Part shown: positions 7,588 through 15,604 of the stretch, one piece after another | How the letters are laid out: each line of letters begins with the position of its first letter | Position numbering within the stretch: the first letter of the stretch is position 1 | Source: JBBSJV01 sp038256935 | Lineage (GTDB): Bacteria; Patescibacteriota; JACMRA01 | Reading direction: 5' to 3' | DNA: 23,160 bases | NCBI GenBank assembly: GCA_038256935.1 | Contig: JBBSJV010000009.1 | Coordinates: forward strand, 1-23,160 | Translations under genes and position numbers: made by a program | Notes under the pieces: generated by a model | What the model was told of the DNA's origin: nothing | Databases searched by the model: none | The model's input: the letters and a program-made list of their open reading frames with translations, nothing else

Positions 7588-8277
7588 TTACAATCCCATT
7601 TCTTGCCAAAAACTAGAGTAGCTGACTATTTTTAGGTTTTGCAAATTTTGTTTAGTTTTTATTTCCAACATATCTTGTACTTTCCATCCACCATCAGCAA
7701 TAAAATTAATCTTAGGATGCGTTTTGCTTATTTGAATTATACTTTCCACACTTTCAAGACTTTTACTTTGACCAGATTTACCTGCCACAACTGTCATCAG
7801 TAAATAATTATTTATGCTTTGAGAAGGAATAACAGTACTTGAATCTGACCAATCATTTGGATCGTACCAGATCCCAAGCTCTACATTTTCAAAAAGCAGC
7901 TCATGGACTCTGAAGGTGGGGATAAGATCTGGATCAATATAGATTTGATAAGACCAGCTTGGATTAAAAGTATAGCCTTGTAAGAACTCATTTGCAAGTC
8001 TCATATCCTCTAATGAACCCATTAAATGTATACTTAAAGTCAGTTTATTGCTAGAAAATCTATCTTCAAGCTCAGTTAAAACTGCCTCTAAACCAAGGCT
8101 TGCCATTACTGATCTGTCTTTTGCAAATTGATCCAAGACAAAATCCAAATGCAAATCAAGGCTATCTTTAGGTTGAGTCGTGAGTTCTAAAAACTGCTTA
8201 TATTTACCCTGGATAAGGTTTAATTTAGCTTTTAGCTTAGCTGGGCTGTACTCAAGTAAGGATGGAATAAGGTGCAT
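7588..8277 (-). CDS. Divergent ribulose-phosphate 3-epimerase-like TIM-barrel protein
   Basis: Relative of ribulose-phosphate 3-epimerase, which interconverts ribulose-5-P and xylulose-5-P in the pentose phosphate pathway. In order it shows IPSLLEYSPAKL (family PSxL start), LHLDFV (H-x-D, first metal ligands and acid/base Asp), SIHLMG (the HLM strand), VVAGKSGQSKS (compare PGFGGQxF) and IADGGWKVQDM (the second Asp, DGG). All four classical metal ligands and both acid/base aspartates therefore appear kept, although the usual DVMDG and PGFGGQ signatures are eroded. I start at ATG 8277, not the upstream TTG at 8286, because the family begins just before IPSL. It could act on a different sugar phosphate. 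Confidence 0.7.
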   Translation of the reverse strand: MHLIPSLLEYSPAKLKAKLNLIQGKYKQFLELTTQPKDSLDLHLDFVLDQFAKDRSVMASLGLEAVLTELEDRFSSNKLTLSIHLMGSLEDMRLANEFLQGYTFNPSWSYQIYIDPDLIPTFRVHELLFENVELGIWYDPNDWSDSSTVIPSQSINNYLLMTVVAGKSGQSKSLESVESIIQISKTHPKINFIADGGWKVQDMLEIKTKQNLQNLKIVSYSSFWQEMGL

Positions 8278-8284
8278 ATGAACC

Positions 8285-8314
8285 AAGTTAAATACTATTT
8301 TCTAGAAGGGTCAA
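8285..8314 (-). promoter_or_regulatory. Promoter for the epimerase-like gene
   Basis: On the minus strand TTGACC (8314-8309), an 18-nt spacer and TAACTT (8290-8285) end 7 nt before ATG 8277. The predicted transcription start almost coincides with the start codon. Confidence 0.45.
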
Positions 8315-8377
8315 CTCATTTTCAATTCGCAGGTTTAAAAAAATGTAGCTGGTGTAACATTAAAAATTAATCAAGAT

Positions 8378-8406
8378 TTGCAAAATCAGAAAAAACAAGT
8401 TATACT
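8378..8406 (+). promoter_or_regulatory. Promoter for the large surface protein
   Basis: TTGCAA (8378-8383), a 17-nt spacer and TATACT (8401-8406) form a strong sigma-70 promoter. The predicted start near 8413 gives an A-rich 5' leader of about 35 nt with no Shine-Dalgarno before ATG 8448. This is one of the few genes here with a real leader. Confidence 0.6.
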
Positions 8407-8447
8407 GTTTAAAGAAAACAAAAAACAGAAATAAAAAATTAGCTCCT

Positions 8448-11400
8448 ATGGGAAATCTACCGTATTATAAAGTCAAAACTGGACCAAACAAAAAAAAGGG
8501 AATCTTAGAAAGATTTAAGTTTCGCAACCAAAAAAGTCGCCAATTAGTAGTTACTGTATTAGGTGTATATATTTTTGGAGGTGGACTATTAGGACTGTTT
8601 TTATTTAACCTAAATACTCCTGATCAAGCTGCGGCCGGTCAAAATTCATCTGTTTCCTCATCGCTTAGGTTTTTAGAAGAAAAAGAATATGAAATAGGAG
8701 ATAAGGTAGAGCTAGTTTTAACCCTGCAAAATACATCTATTACGCAACCAATCAATGGAATTTCCAGTAGTTTTTTCTCTACTAGAGATTCACTTAGATG
8801 GGAGACAAGCAAAAACCAATTATTTGAAGAAAGCGAACCTATCTCAGCTGAAAATACCAATGTAATGAGATTGCCACCTTTGGCTGCTGGGGAAAGAGCA
8901 GAGTATATAGTAACTTCTACGCTCAAAGAAAAATCCACAGATTTCCTAGCAATCATCGCTAAAATCTCCTATGAAAATGAAGTTGGAACTCAAGTAGCTG
9001 ACACAAATCGTGTTTATACAGCTTTGAATAGTAATTTAATAACCAAAAAACAGCCTCTTAAACTTGCTTCAGAAAAAGACGTTTATGCACCTGGTGAAAA
9101 CATTTCTTTGATCCTATCTAAAGATAGTAGCGAGTTTGTTCCTATGGAAAGTGATCTTACCGGTACCGTATTTGTTAGTAAGGCTGGAACTGGCGAAGTA
9201 GTGACAAGCTATGATTGTTTACCAGAGCAGCAAGGTTATTGTGAATTTAGTAATAGCACTCTACCCGCTGGAAATTATACAGCCATGTTTATTTCTTCAA
9301 ATGAGCTAAGTTATAGTGGTATTAAAACTTTCAGAGTCGATGGTTCTACTACTTCAGGTAATTTGGTCCCATCAGCTCAGGCTAGTTTAATTTTGCCATT
9401 TAATGCTCAGTCTATCAATGGCTATGCCTCTGTTATTGCAGATCGAGTAATTAGCAAAAATGAATCCCCTAAAGATGCTAAAAACTGTAAATTTGATGTC
9501 TTAGCTGGTACTAATGTTGTATTTTCTACGTCCTCACCAGTTACAGATACTAGAAAGTGTTTTGCTGACATTTTTACAAATCAACTTCCAGGTGATGGAG
9601 TCTATACTGTTCAATTAGCAAACTCCAATTTAAAACAAGATGTATCCTTTATTAATGATACAATTGGCTTACTCAATCTGACAGCAATCAATCCAAGTCC
9701 AACTAGAGGACAAGAAGTAGATATCAAATCAGAAGGAATTTTAAACGCTGAATCTTTACCAATAGATGGGGAGTCAGTAGCTGTTAAAATCTTACACAAA
9801 GAAAGTGGGGAAGTATCAACTTATGACTCCAAAGCAGGACAGCCATTGAGTGTTGTAGCTGGAAACTTTGAAACTTCTGTTCCTGGAAGTTACTTTGAAA
9901 AAGGTGGAACTTATGTAATATATATCCAATTATCAGGTGGTAAAAAGTCTATATTTATAAGTGTTGTGATGAGTGATAGCACTTATGGATTAAATGATGG
10001 GGGTGTTATCATCGCAGACTATTCCAAACTCCGTGTGGGACAAGATATTGCTTTGAGAATCGAAGGAGTCAAAGATAGAAGCTCTACAATTATCCCAGAA
10101 GGGAGCTGCCAAGGAAATGTTTTTGCAACTGGTACTGGTATCAATGGAACCAGAGTCGATGGTAAAATCACTAGAGGTACGTGTAATCTAACTATTCCAA
10201 GTGGGGTTATAAAAAAATCTGGACCTGTTGCAGTAACCTTTGCTGATGGCGCTACTGGCCAAGAAATTGCTCAAACTAAACAATTCCATGTAGCTGCAGG
10301 CGGGGTTACAAATTACGGTCAGATGTATTTACAATACGAGCCAGCTTACAAAAATTACGCCAATGATCTTATCGTAGGACCATTTGTAGATGGAAATAAC
10401 AATTTAACAACATCAACTGGTTTGACCATCAATATTTTGGATCAAGACGATAATATTCTACAAAGCTATGAGAACCTTGACGCAACTGAAGGATATTTAA
10501 CCAAAACTATCTCGGCCACCGCTCTTTCTGCTGATTTTGTAAAATTTGTCATGATTGATTCTGCTGGAAACGAAGTTCTAAGAAAAGAATACCCACTTAC
10601 TGCAGATACTAAAGCCAGAGTCTTGCCAAACATAATGGAATCATACTCCAATGATAGTAGTATCTTATTAGAAGTTAATGGCTTGGGATCTGAAGAAGTA
10701 AGTGAGTGCGGATTTAAATTCTTGAAAAATACAGGTGAATTCTTGGAAGAAACTGTGCCTCAAAGTGAAGGAAACTGTAGTCTCAACTGGAATTTGAACC
10801 AATTAAGAGATGTATCAAAAGCAGTCATTCAAGCCAGCTATGGGGAAGCAGTGTATACAAAACTAGTAAGTTTAACTTCAACTGAAGCCGGAAGTATGTT
10901 TAGAGTCTTCCCACAAGTTAGAGTAAACACTGAAAATGAATTAGAAATAAATCTTTCAACAACGCCAATTACTGATAGATTTGGCTTACCTGTAGAAAAT
11001 GGTGAGGTGATCTGGAGATATAACGGTAAGGTAGAAAAATCCCTGATAAAGGATGGCTTTGCTCAACTATTCTTACCTGCTAGTAAACTAGAAAGTAGAG
11101 ATATCCAAACAAACTTTGATCAAAGATACCTGGATCTTGATTTGGATGTACAGGCTAGCCTTACTTCTCTGGCTCAAACCAATAACGTCTCAGTATTTAT
11201 TGGTAAATTTGATATCTCTTCTCAAAATGATCAATTCGTTGTTCAAGAGGCTTCAAATTATATCTCAACTCAATATTCTAAAGTCTTTAAGTTCAGCGTA
11301 GATAATTGCTCAGCCTTCATTATCGATAGCAATTACAATACTACTCCAGCCCCAACTCATAAACAAGGTCAAGACTGTTTCGTGCAAGTAAATGGAGTAA

Positions 11401-11744
11401 ATGGAGATAATAACCTAATCTTTGAAGATAGTGGCTATACTCTTGGCAGCTTTAGTTTCCAAGCAGGAGAGCAAGAACAAGAGATTGATTGGTGCACAAA
11501 TGATGGCAGTAAATGTAATAATATTCAGGTCTTAGCTCCGATTTCAAGTAAAGTTACAGCTATTATTTATGATGGGGACAATCAGTACAAGTTTGAGGGA
11601 ACTGACCTTGAAAACAATGTGATCATAGAGCAAAATGGATTAAATCCACTCAAAAAATACTCAGTAGAAGTCCAATACACTGATCTTGAAGGTAACCAAG
11701 TAAGTCATTACAGATATATCTTAGGAGAAAAATTAGCTCAGTAG
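8448..11744 (+). CDS. Large membrane-anchored surface protein with cysteine-paired beta-domains
   Basis: A 1098-residue protein with a basic cytoplasmic N-terminus, one transmembrane segment (about 32-54) and a very long extracellular part that looks like a chain of beta-sandwich domains. Segments such as YEIGDKVELVLTLQNTS and DVYAPGENISLILSK recall Ig-like or macroglobulin-type strands. The 12 cysteines come in six close pairs: 257/265, 347/371, 554/579, 754/777, 954/977 and 1016/1023. The four central pairs have 23-25 residue spacing and recur about every 200 residues, implying a hidden tandem repeat with one disulfide per unit. No enzyme motif, sortase signal or C-terminal membrane anchor is seen. 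It has its own promoter and overlaps the convergent NUDIX gene by 12 bp. A role in adhesion or the surface layer is inference only. Confidence 0.75.
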   Translation: MGNLPYYKVKTGPNKKKGILERFKFRNQKSRQLVVTVLGVYIFGGGLLGLFLFNLNTPDQAAAGQNSSVSSSLRFLEEKEYEIGDKVELVLTLQNTSITQPINGISSSFFSTRDSLRWETSKNQLFEESEPISAENTNVMRLPPLAAGERAEYIVTSTLKEKSTDFLAIIAKISYENEVGTQVADTNRVYTALNSNLITKKQPLKLASEKDVYAPGENISLILSKDSSEFVPMESDLTGTVFVSKAGTGEVVTSYDCLPEQQGYCEFSNSTLPAGNYTAMFISSNELSYSGIKTFRVDGSTTSGNLVPSAQASLILPFNAQSINGYASVIADRVISKNESPKDAKNCKFDVLAGTNVVFSTSSPVTDTRKCFADIFTNQLPGDGVYTVQLANSNLKQDVSFINDTIGLLNLTAINPSPTRGQEVDIKSEGILNAESLPIDGESVAVKILHKESGEVSTYDSKAGQPLSVVAGNFETSVPGSYFEKGGTYVIYIQLSGGKKSIFISVVMSDSTYGLNDGGVIIADYSKLRVGQDIALRIEGVKDRSSTIIPEGSCQGNVFATGTGINGTRVDGKITRGTCNLTIPSGVIKKSGPVAVTFADGATGQEIAQTKQFHVAAGGVTNYGQMYLQYEPAYKNYANDLIVGPFVDGNNNLTTSTGLTINILDQDDNILQSYENLDATEGYLTKTISATALSADFVKFVMIDSAGNEVLRKEYPLTADTKARVLPNIMESYSNDSSILLEVNGLGSEEVSECGFKFLKNTGEFLEETVPQSEGNCSLNWNLNQLRDVSKAVIQASYGEAVYTKLVSLTSTEAGSMFRVFPQVRVNTENELEINLSTTPITDRFGLPVENGEVIWRYNGKVEKSLIKDGFAQLFLPASKLESRDIQTNFDQRYLDLDLDVQASLTSLAQTNNVSVFIGKFDISSQNDQFVVQEASNYISTQYSKVFKFSVDNCSAFIIDSNYNTTPAPTHKQGQDCFVQVNGVNGDNNLIFEDSGYTLGSFSFQAGEQEQEIDWCTNDGSKCNNIQVLAPISSKVTAIIYDGDNQYKFEGTDLENNVIIEQNGLNPLKKYSVEVQYTDLEGNQVSHYRYILGEKLAQ

Positions 11745-12476
11745 CTGAGGGATGAGGCTGGGATAGCTTGGGTGTTGTTTCAGAATCTCTATTAACTTAG
11801 TTTTATTTACAAAAATTAAGGATTCAATCTCTTCATCAGATTTTGCATGAAATAAATCTAAGAGTTCTTGGTTTGATAAATTGAGTTGAGTATTAGAAAT
11901 AACACCAACATTTGTATGTTTACCTATGGTTATTCCTAGAATGCTTGTATTATTAACAAAATTTCTTGATACACCGATCTCTTCTTCTATTTCTTTGAGT
12001 ATTACTGTCTCGAGGTCTTTACCTGAGTTTATGATTACCTCCTCAGGAGAGCATATGCCACCAATTAATTCAATATTTGCAAACTCACTTTTATCTATTG
12101 TTTTTTTATTTCCCAATATATAGTCGCCATCATTGGTTTGGATCAAACTTGCGATAAATAATCCCTGACTATTTGGTTGCAAACTCGATGGCAAGATTTT
12201 ATAATTAATTTTTTCTAAGCCTCGTCTAGTGCGATAATTGACAGTGCTTAAACTTATAATATTTTTTGATGTGTTAATACTTTCAAATCTATAGGTAACA
12301 GCATCCCATACTTTAATACCCTTTAACTTGGACTCAGATATAATTTTTTGCCAGTTGCCTTCTATCGCCTGAATTTGACTAGTAGTTAACTTAAGTGAGG
12401 AGTCTACATGCTCAATTTTTATATCTGAAAAATCCAGAACCTTTTTTAGAACTATTGAATTTGGTTGTAAGTTCAT
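11733..12476 (-). CDS. Divergent NUDIX-domain protein
   Basis: A 247-residue protein with an N-terminal part of about 100 residues that I do not recognise, then a NUDIX fold. The box is recognisable in IELIGG...KEIEEEIGV: K161 replaces the usual Arg of REUxEExGU, E162, E165 and E166 are kept, and the loop after the first Gly is longer than the standard G-x5-E. NUDIX enzymes hydrolyse nucleoside diphosphates linked to another moiety; the substrate here cannot be guessed. TATACT on the minus strand (12488-12483) ends exactly 6 nt before ATG 12476, predicting a leaderless transcript. The gene lies 17 nt beyond the nusG stop, so read-through from nusG is also possible. Its 3' end overlaps the surface-protein gene by 12 bp. 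Confidence 0.7.
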   Translation of the reverse strand: MNLQPNSIVLKKVLDFSDIKIEHVDSSLKLTTSQIQAIEGNWQKIISESKLKGIKVWDAVTYRFESINTSKNIISLSTVNYRTRRGLEKINYKILPSSLQPNSQGLFIASLIQTNDGDYILGNKKTIDKSEFANIELIGGICSPEEVIINSGKDLETVILKEIEEEIGVSRNFVNNTSILGITIGKHTNVGVISNTQLNLSNQELLDLFHAKSDEEIESLIFVNKTKLIEILKQHPSYPSLIPQLLS

Positions 12477-12482
12477 TAAACT

Positions 12483-12488
12483 AGTATA
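12483..12488 (-). promoter_or_regulatory. -10 box of a likely leaderless transcript
   Basis: TATACT on the minus strand sits exactly 6 nt before ATG 12476, so transcription would begin at the A of the start codon. No good -35 is seen 16-18 nt upstream. The box lies in the 17-nt gap between nusG and the NUDIX gene. Confidence 0.35.
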
Positions 12489-12493
12489 TAATA

Positions 12494-13114
12494 CTACTGA
12501 ATAACCTTTCTAATAGCAAGAACATCAAGACTAACAACAGTATCTCTTTCAAACATGGTTAGCAATACGTCGATTGTAGAGTTTGCTGGGTCGATTCCGC
12601 TGATCTTACCTGTCATATCCTTAAACGGTCCTTCAATGACTGTAATAAGATCTCCAAGCTGGAAATTAGTTGCAGTTACTTTCTGATTATCTTCAGATTC
12701 AAGTAGTAAACTCTCTTTAAGTCTTTCTACGTAACCATCTTCAAGAGAAACTGCTACTCCTCCAGTACCTGTGATGCGAGAAATATGGCTTGTATTTTGG
12801 ATAACATACCCAACTTCTTTGTCTAATTTCATCTTTAAATAAATATATCCAGGGTAGACGCGATCGATTTTTTCTTGTCTCTCACCTTTTTTATTTAGTT
12901 TAGTGATTTTCCTAGTTGGGATGTAGATTTCTTGGATACGATCTTGCAGGCCTAGATTTCTGATTTTCAGATCTAGTGCTTTTTTAACTGCTTCTTCGAA
13001 TCCAACATAGGTTTGAACGATATACCAGCGAACTCTTGAATCCAAAAAGATTTGTTCTGAACCATTATCGATATCTGAACTTTGTTTTTTATTTGCTTTA
13101 CCTGTTGATGCCAT
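12494..13114 (-). CDS. nusG: Transcription elongation/antitermination factor NusG
   Basis: NusG binds RNA polymerase, suppresses pausing and couples it to Rho or the ribosome. The NGN domain is clear: RWYIVQTYVGFEEAVKKAL (about 29-47), IYIPTRK and VYPGYIYLKM. The C-terminal KOW domain is LGDLITVIEGPFKDMTGKIS followed by TVVSLDVLAIRKV. The 206-residue length includes about 28 extra polar residues at the N-terminus. Unlike the usual secE-nusG-rplK arrangement, no secE or ribosomal protein gene is adjacent. A coiled-coil membrane protein gene lies upstream and a NUDIX gene downstream. TTTATA ends 6 nt before ATG 13114 and there is no Shine-Dalgarno. Confidence 0.95.
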   Translation of the reverse strand: MASTGKANKKQSSDIDNGSEQIFLDSRVRWYIVQTYVGFEEAVKKALDLKIRNLGLQDRIQEIYIPTRKITKLNKKGERQEKIDRVYPGYIYLKMKLDKEVGYVIQNTSHISRITGTGGVAVSLEDGYVERLKESLLLESEDNQKVTATNFQLGDLITVIEGPFKDMTGKISGIDPANSTIDVLLTMFERDTVVSLDVLAIRKVIQ

Positions 13115-13198
13115 ACACTATATAAATACATTAATATTTTGAATATTGTCCAGTTTGGAAACAAAATTGCAACTAGGAAATTCTTAAATTGATAGGAT

Positions 13199-13232
13199 CT
13201 TAATTAACAATCAAATATTTGTTAATCTTAAG
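13199..13232. other. AT-rich hairpin between the membrane protein and nusG
   Basis: An 8-bp perfect stem ATTAACAA (13203-13210) / TTGTTAAT (13219-13226) with an 8-nt loop. It can be extended through CTTA and TCTTAAG with a small bulge. It lies just past the stop of the membrane protein gene on the minus strand. No T-tract follows in either direction, so I do not call it a terminator. It may instead be an operator-like palindrome in the nusG upstream region. Confidence 0.35.
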
Positions 13233-13249
13233 TAAACTTGATCGCAAAA

Positions 13250-14008
13250 CTAATTTAAATACAATGACCCTAAAATTGTATTAGTAAACTGATTAATTTC
13301 TTCAAATTCTTCTACGTCTCTTGTTTCTTTAGAAATAGTTAGAAAATAGTAGTTTTCTGTGGTCACTGACACGTAATAATCAACATTTTCTTGCTCTGAA
13401 TTAATTTTCATCAGCTGGATATTATCAGGAAGTAAAATAGTTTCCTCGCTTGAAATATACCCTTCTCCCAATGTGGCCGCAACAAGATCAGCAAACTCTT
13501 CCAGATTCAAACGATTATCGTATTCGACAACCTCCACAGTGATTCCCGAGTCTCTACCGCTATCTGTAAATAAGTAACTAGATTTTACCATTTCTCTACT
13601 TTCAAAAAACCTACTCAGGCCTTGTTCCCTACTAGGTTCAAACTCTTGAGGTGGTCTAAGTTGAGGCAGGATTGTAAAACCAAAGGCTGTAATAGGAGGG
13701 TAAAGTAGTTGTTGAGAGGTATTAGAGCTAGCTTGGTCAGTATTATTTTGCAAATTAGTCAGTTGATTTCTCAAATTATCCAGTTGAGTGTTACTTTGGT
13801 ATACAAAAACACCCAAGGCGATGGTAATCAAAAATAAAGTACCTACAAAAAACCAGCTGGGCCTAATCCCTTTTGCTTGCTTGGTATTTAGCCTTGATTT
13901 GTACTCAGCTTCTTTGGAGACAAGCTTGTCAGCCAATTTATCAGGACTATACTCAGTAGGCAGATCAAAATCTTGGAGTTGAGTATTTGTTTTTTTACTC
14001 TCAGGCAT
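13250..14008 (-). CDS. Single-pass membrane protein with coiled coil, unknown function
   Basis: A 252-residue protein with a polar cytoplasmic N-terminus (1-50), one transmembrane helix (about 51-70, WFFVGTLFLITIALGVFVY) and a short predicted coiled coil (LDNLRNQLTNLQNN, about 76-89). A globular extracytoplasmic domain follows (about 100-252), with no cysteines and no motif I recognise. The acidic tail EETRDVEEFEEINQF-like segment near the C-terminus is probably helical. A near-perfect promoter lies upstream (14047-14019) with its -10 10 nt before the ATG. I do not recognise a family. The layout resembles PsbP-like or lipoprotein-like extracytoplasmic domains, but this is not demonstrable by eye. 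Confidence 0.7.
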   Translation of the reverse strand: MPESKKTNTQLQDFDLPTEYSPDKLADKLVSKEAEYKSRLNTKQAKGIRPSWFFVGTLFLITIALGVFVYQSNTQLDNLRNQLTNLQNNTDQASSNTSQQLLYPPITAFGFTILPQLRPPQEFEPSREQGLSRFFESREMVKSSYLFTDSGRDSGITVEVVEYDNRLNLEEFADLVAATLGEGYISSEETILLPDNIQLMKINSEQENVDYYVSVTTENYYFLTISKETRDVEEFEEINQFTNTILGSLYLN

Positions 14009-14018
14009 AGTTTAATCT

Positions 14019-14047
14019 AGTATAGAAAAAAGGCTATCAAATGTCAA
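14019..14047 (-). promoter_or_regulatory. Strong promoter, nearly leaderless
   Basis: On the minus strand a perfect TTGACA (14047-14042), a 17-nt spacer and TATACT (14024-14019). The -10 ends 10 nt before ATG 14008, predicting a leader of only about 4 nt. This is the best-matching promoter in the window. Confidence 0.65.
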
Positions 14048-14121
14048 AGGGGCGAATCTTTAATTTACTTGTATACTTGTCCACAAAACTCTTTTAATAC
14101 AATATAAGTAAAATTCAATCC

Positions 14122-14191
14122 TGTCACCCTGAACTCGTTTCAGGGTCTATTAAGATTTACAAATAGATGCTGAAATAAATTCAGCATGACA
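14122..14191. repeat. Palindromic intergenic element with two related hairpins
   Basis: The element starts TGTCACCCTGAA (14122-14133) and ends TTCAGCATGACA (14180-14191); these ends are imperfect inverted repeats (10/12). Inside lie two stems built on CTGAA/TTCAG. CCCTGAA-CTCGT-TTCAGGG (14127-14145) has a 7-bp stem, and ATGCTGAA-ATAAA-TTCAGCAT (14167-14187) has an 8-bp perfect stem. A third hairpin ACACT-AAAA-AGTGT follows at 14189-14202. The layout resembles REP/BIME-like or small MITE-like palindromic repeats found between genes in many bacteria. It lies between two tandem leftward genes and may also shape the 3' end of the flavoprotein transcript. Only one copy is in this window. Confidence 0.6.
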
Positions 14192-14238
14192 CTAAAAAGT
14201 GTAACTCATCTAAACCACGATAAGTAAAAATGTATGAT

Positions 14239-15591
14239 TTACCTAGCTTTATAGCCTAGGCGTTTTAGATAACTATCGATATAATCACTACTAGCACCTC
14301 GTTTAAACCATTCAAAGCAGACTAGCTCCAGCTGGCTACTTACTTGTCCTGTAAGGCTGATTCCAATCAATTGTTTCATGGATAGTTTATACAATAGTTT
14401 GATAAAACCAGTGCTGCCTTTTTTTTGGTAAAAGCTGGAACCAAAAGTTGAGCCGTATCTTTTGACAGCTTCGTGCTCTGGAAGCCCTATAGTTAAAACC
14501 GATTGATCCAAATAGATTGCAGTAAAGTCAGTTTTTCTTGGGTCGGCAAACTCCTCATTATTAGTAGGGGTAAAGTTGAGCCAGTTGTTTTGAGGAACAG
14601 GTTTTTCAAATCTATCTACAAAGTTTTCAATGATTCTTTCCTTGTTTAATTTACTTGAAGCAGCTGAGGCTTCTCCTAGAGCCCAAATGTTTTTGTATAC
14701 AGTTCTACCAAATGAGTTTGTTGGGATTCCAGCTTTAGTACTATTTATTGAAATTTTAGCAAGGTTTAAATTCTTTGGATTGAATTCTTTGCTTGAAGGT
14801 AGGTAGGCAATAGAGACTTTGTGCTCATTTCCATGTTTATCAGTCAGTACTGTGACCCTAGGCTGTTTCTCGATGCTTGTGATAGCTGTTTTAAAATGAA
14901 ACTCTACCTGCCAAGAGGCCAAGTATTTGATCAAATAATTAAAAGCTGAGCGATCTAGAGTAGGTAAAACCTGGCTCGGTTTTAGTTTATCAAAAACATA
15001 GACTTTTACTCCAAGTTGAGCAAAAATAGCTGCCATACCCAGGCTTTGCTCGCTAACTCCAATGATTGCTACTTTTGATGGTACTATACTTAGCTTGTGC
15101 AAGGTATCAATTGTATAAATCGTTTCAGGTGATTCAGAGCTAAGTGTGGATTTGAAATCTTTACCTGTTGTTATAATACACTCGCTAAATTGGATTAAAT
15201 CACGTTGCTTATCTCCATTTACCTCCACAATACTTTTTGAAAAAAACGTGGCCTCACCCTGGATTATTTTTAAGTTTGGAAAATGTTGGATGTTTTGAGC
15301 TAGCTCTAACTGCTGTTTTTGGATTTCTTTGACTCCTTCTCTCCAGATTTTTTTGCGATGGTTGCGAAGGACTGTAAATGTTTCAGGAAAGTCTTTAAAT
15401 TTATTCAGGCTTGCTCCAAAAGCTTTTGACTCTGTCTGGAGATAACTAAAAAAACCCTCAATAAGAGGGTATTTGCCGCCAATATCTGATTTATCCACTA
15501 GTATTACATCGCCGCCACTTGCTGCGATACTATTAGCTACTCTGAGTCCAGTAGACCCAGCGCCTATGATCAAATATTGGCAAGATAACAT
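14239..15591 (-). CDS. Flavoprotein disulfide reductase homologue lacking the redox cysteines
   Basis: Homologue of class I pyridine nucleotide-disulfide oxidoreductases (dihydrolipoamide dehydrogenase, mercuric reductase). The FAD-binding start YLIIGAGSTGLRVANSIAASG and DIGGKYPLIEG align with the family's GGTCLNVGCIPSK region, but the CxxxxC redox pair is gone. The NAD(P)H motif is degenerate (VAIIGVSEQSLGMAAIFAQLG). The second FAD motif survives as IWALGEAS. The dimerisation domain is recognisable (FTAIYLDQSVLTIGL), but the C-terminal HPTxxE catalytic dyad is replaced around SSQLELVCFEWF. At 450 residues the length is near normal. It probably binds FAD but cannot do standard dithiol chemistry. 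It lies 13 nt after the ATPase K gene, likely in the same transcript. No frameshift is visible, so it is not a simple pseudogene. Confidence 0.8.
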   Translation of the reverse strand: MLSCQYLIIGAGSTGLRVANSIAASGGDVILVDKSDIGGKYPLIEGFFSYLQTESKAFGASLNKFKDFPETFTVLRNHRKKIWREGVKEIQKQQLELAQNIQHFPNLKIIQGEATFFSKSIVEVNGDKQRDLIQFSECIITTGKDFKSTLSSESPETIYTIDTLHKLSIVPSKVAIIGVSEQSLGMAAIFAQLGVKVYVFDKLKPSQVLPTLDRSAFNYLIKYLASWQVEFHFKTAITSIEKQPRVTVLTDKHGNEHKVSIAYLPSSKEFNPKNLNLAKISINSTKAGIPTNSFGRTVYKNIWALGEASAASSKLNKERIIENFVDRFEKPVPQNNWLNFTPTNNEEFADPRKTDFTAIYLDQSVLTIGLPEHEAVKRYGSTFGSSFYQKKGSTGFIKLLYKLSMKQLIGISLTGQVSSQLELVCFEWFKRGASSDYIDSYLKRLGYKAR

Positions 15592-15604
15592 AACTATTTA
15601 TGGC

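Noticed and set aside
8284..8286. TTG start for the epimerase-like gene.
   Set aside because: ATG 8277 directly precedes the conserved IPSL strand and is well placed relative to the promoter.
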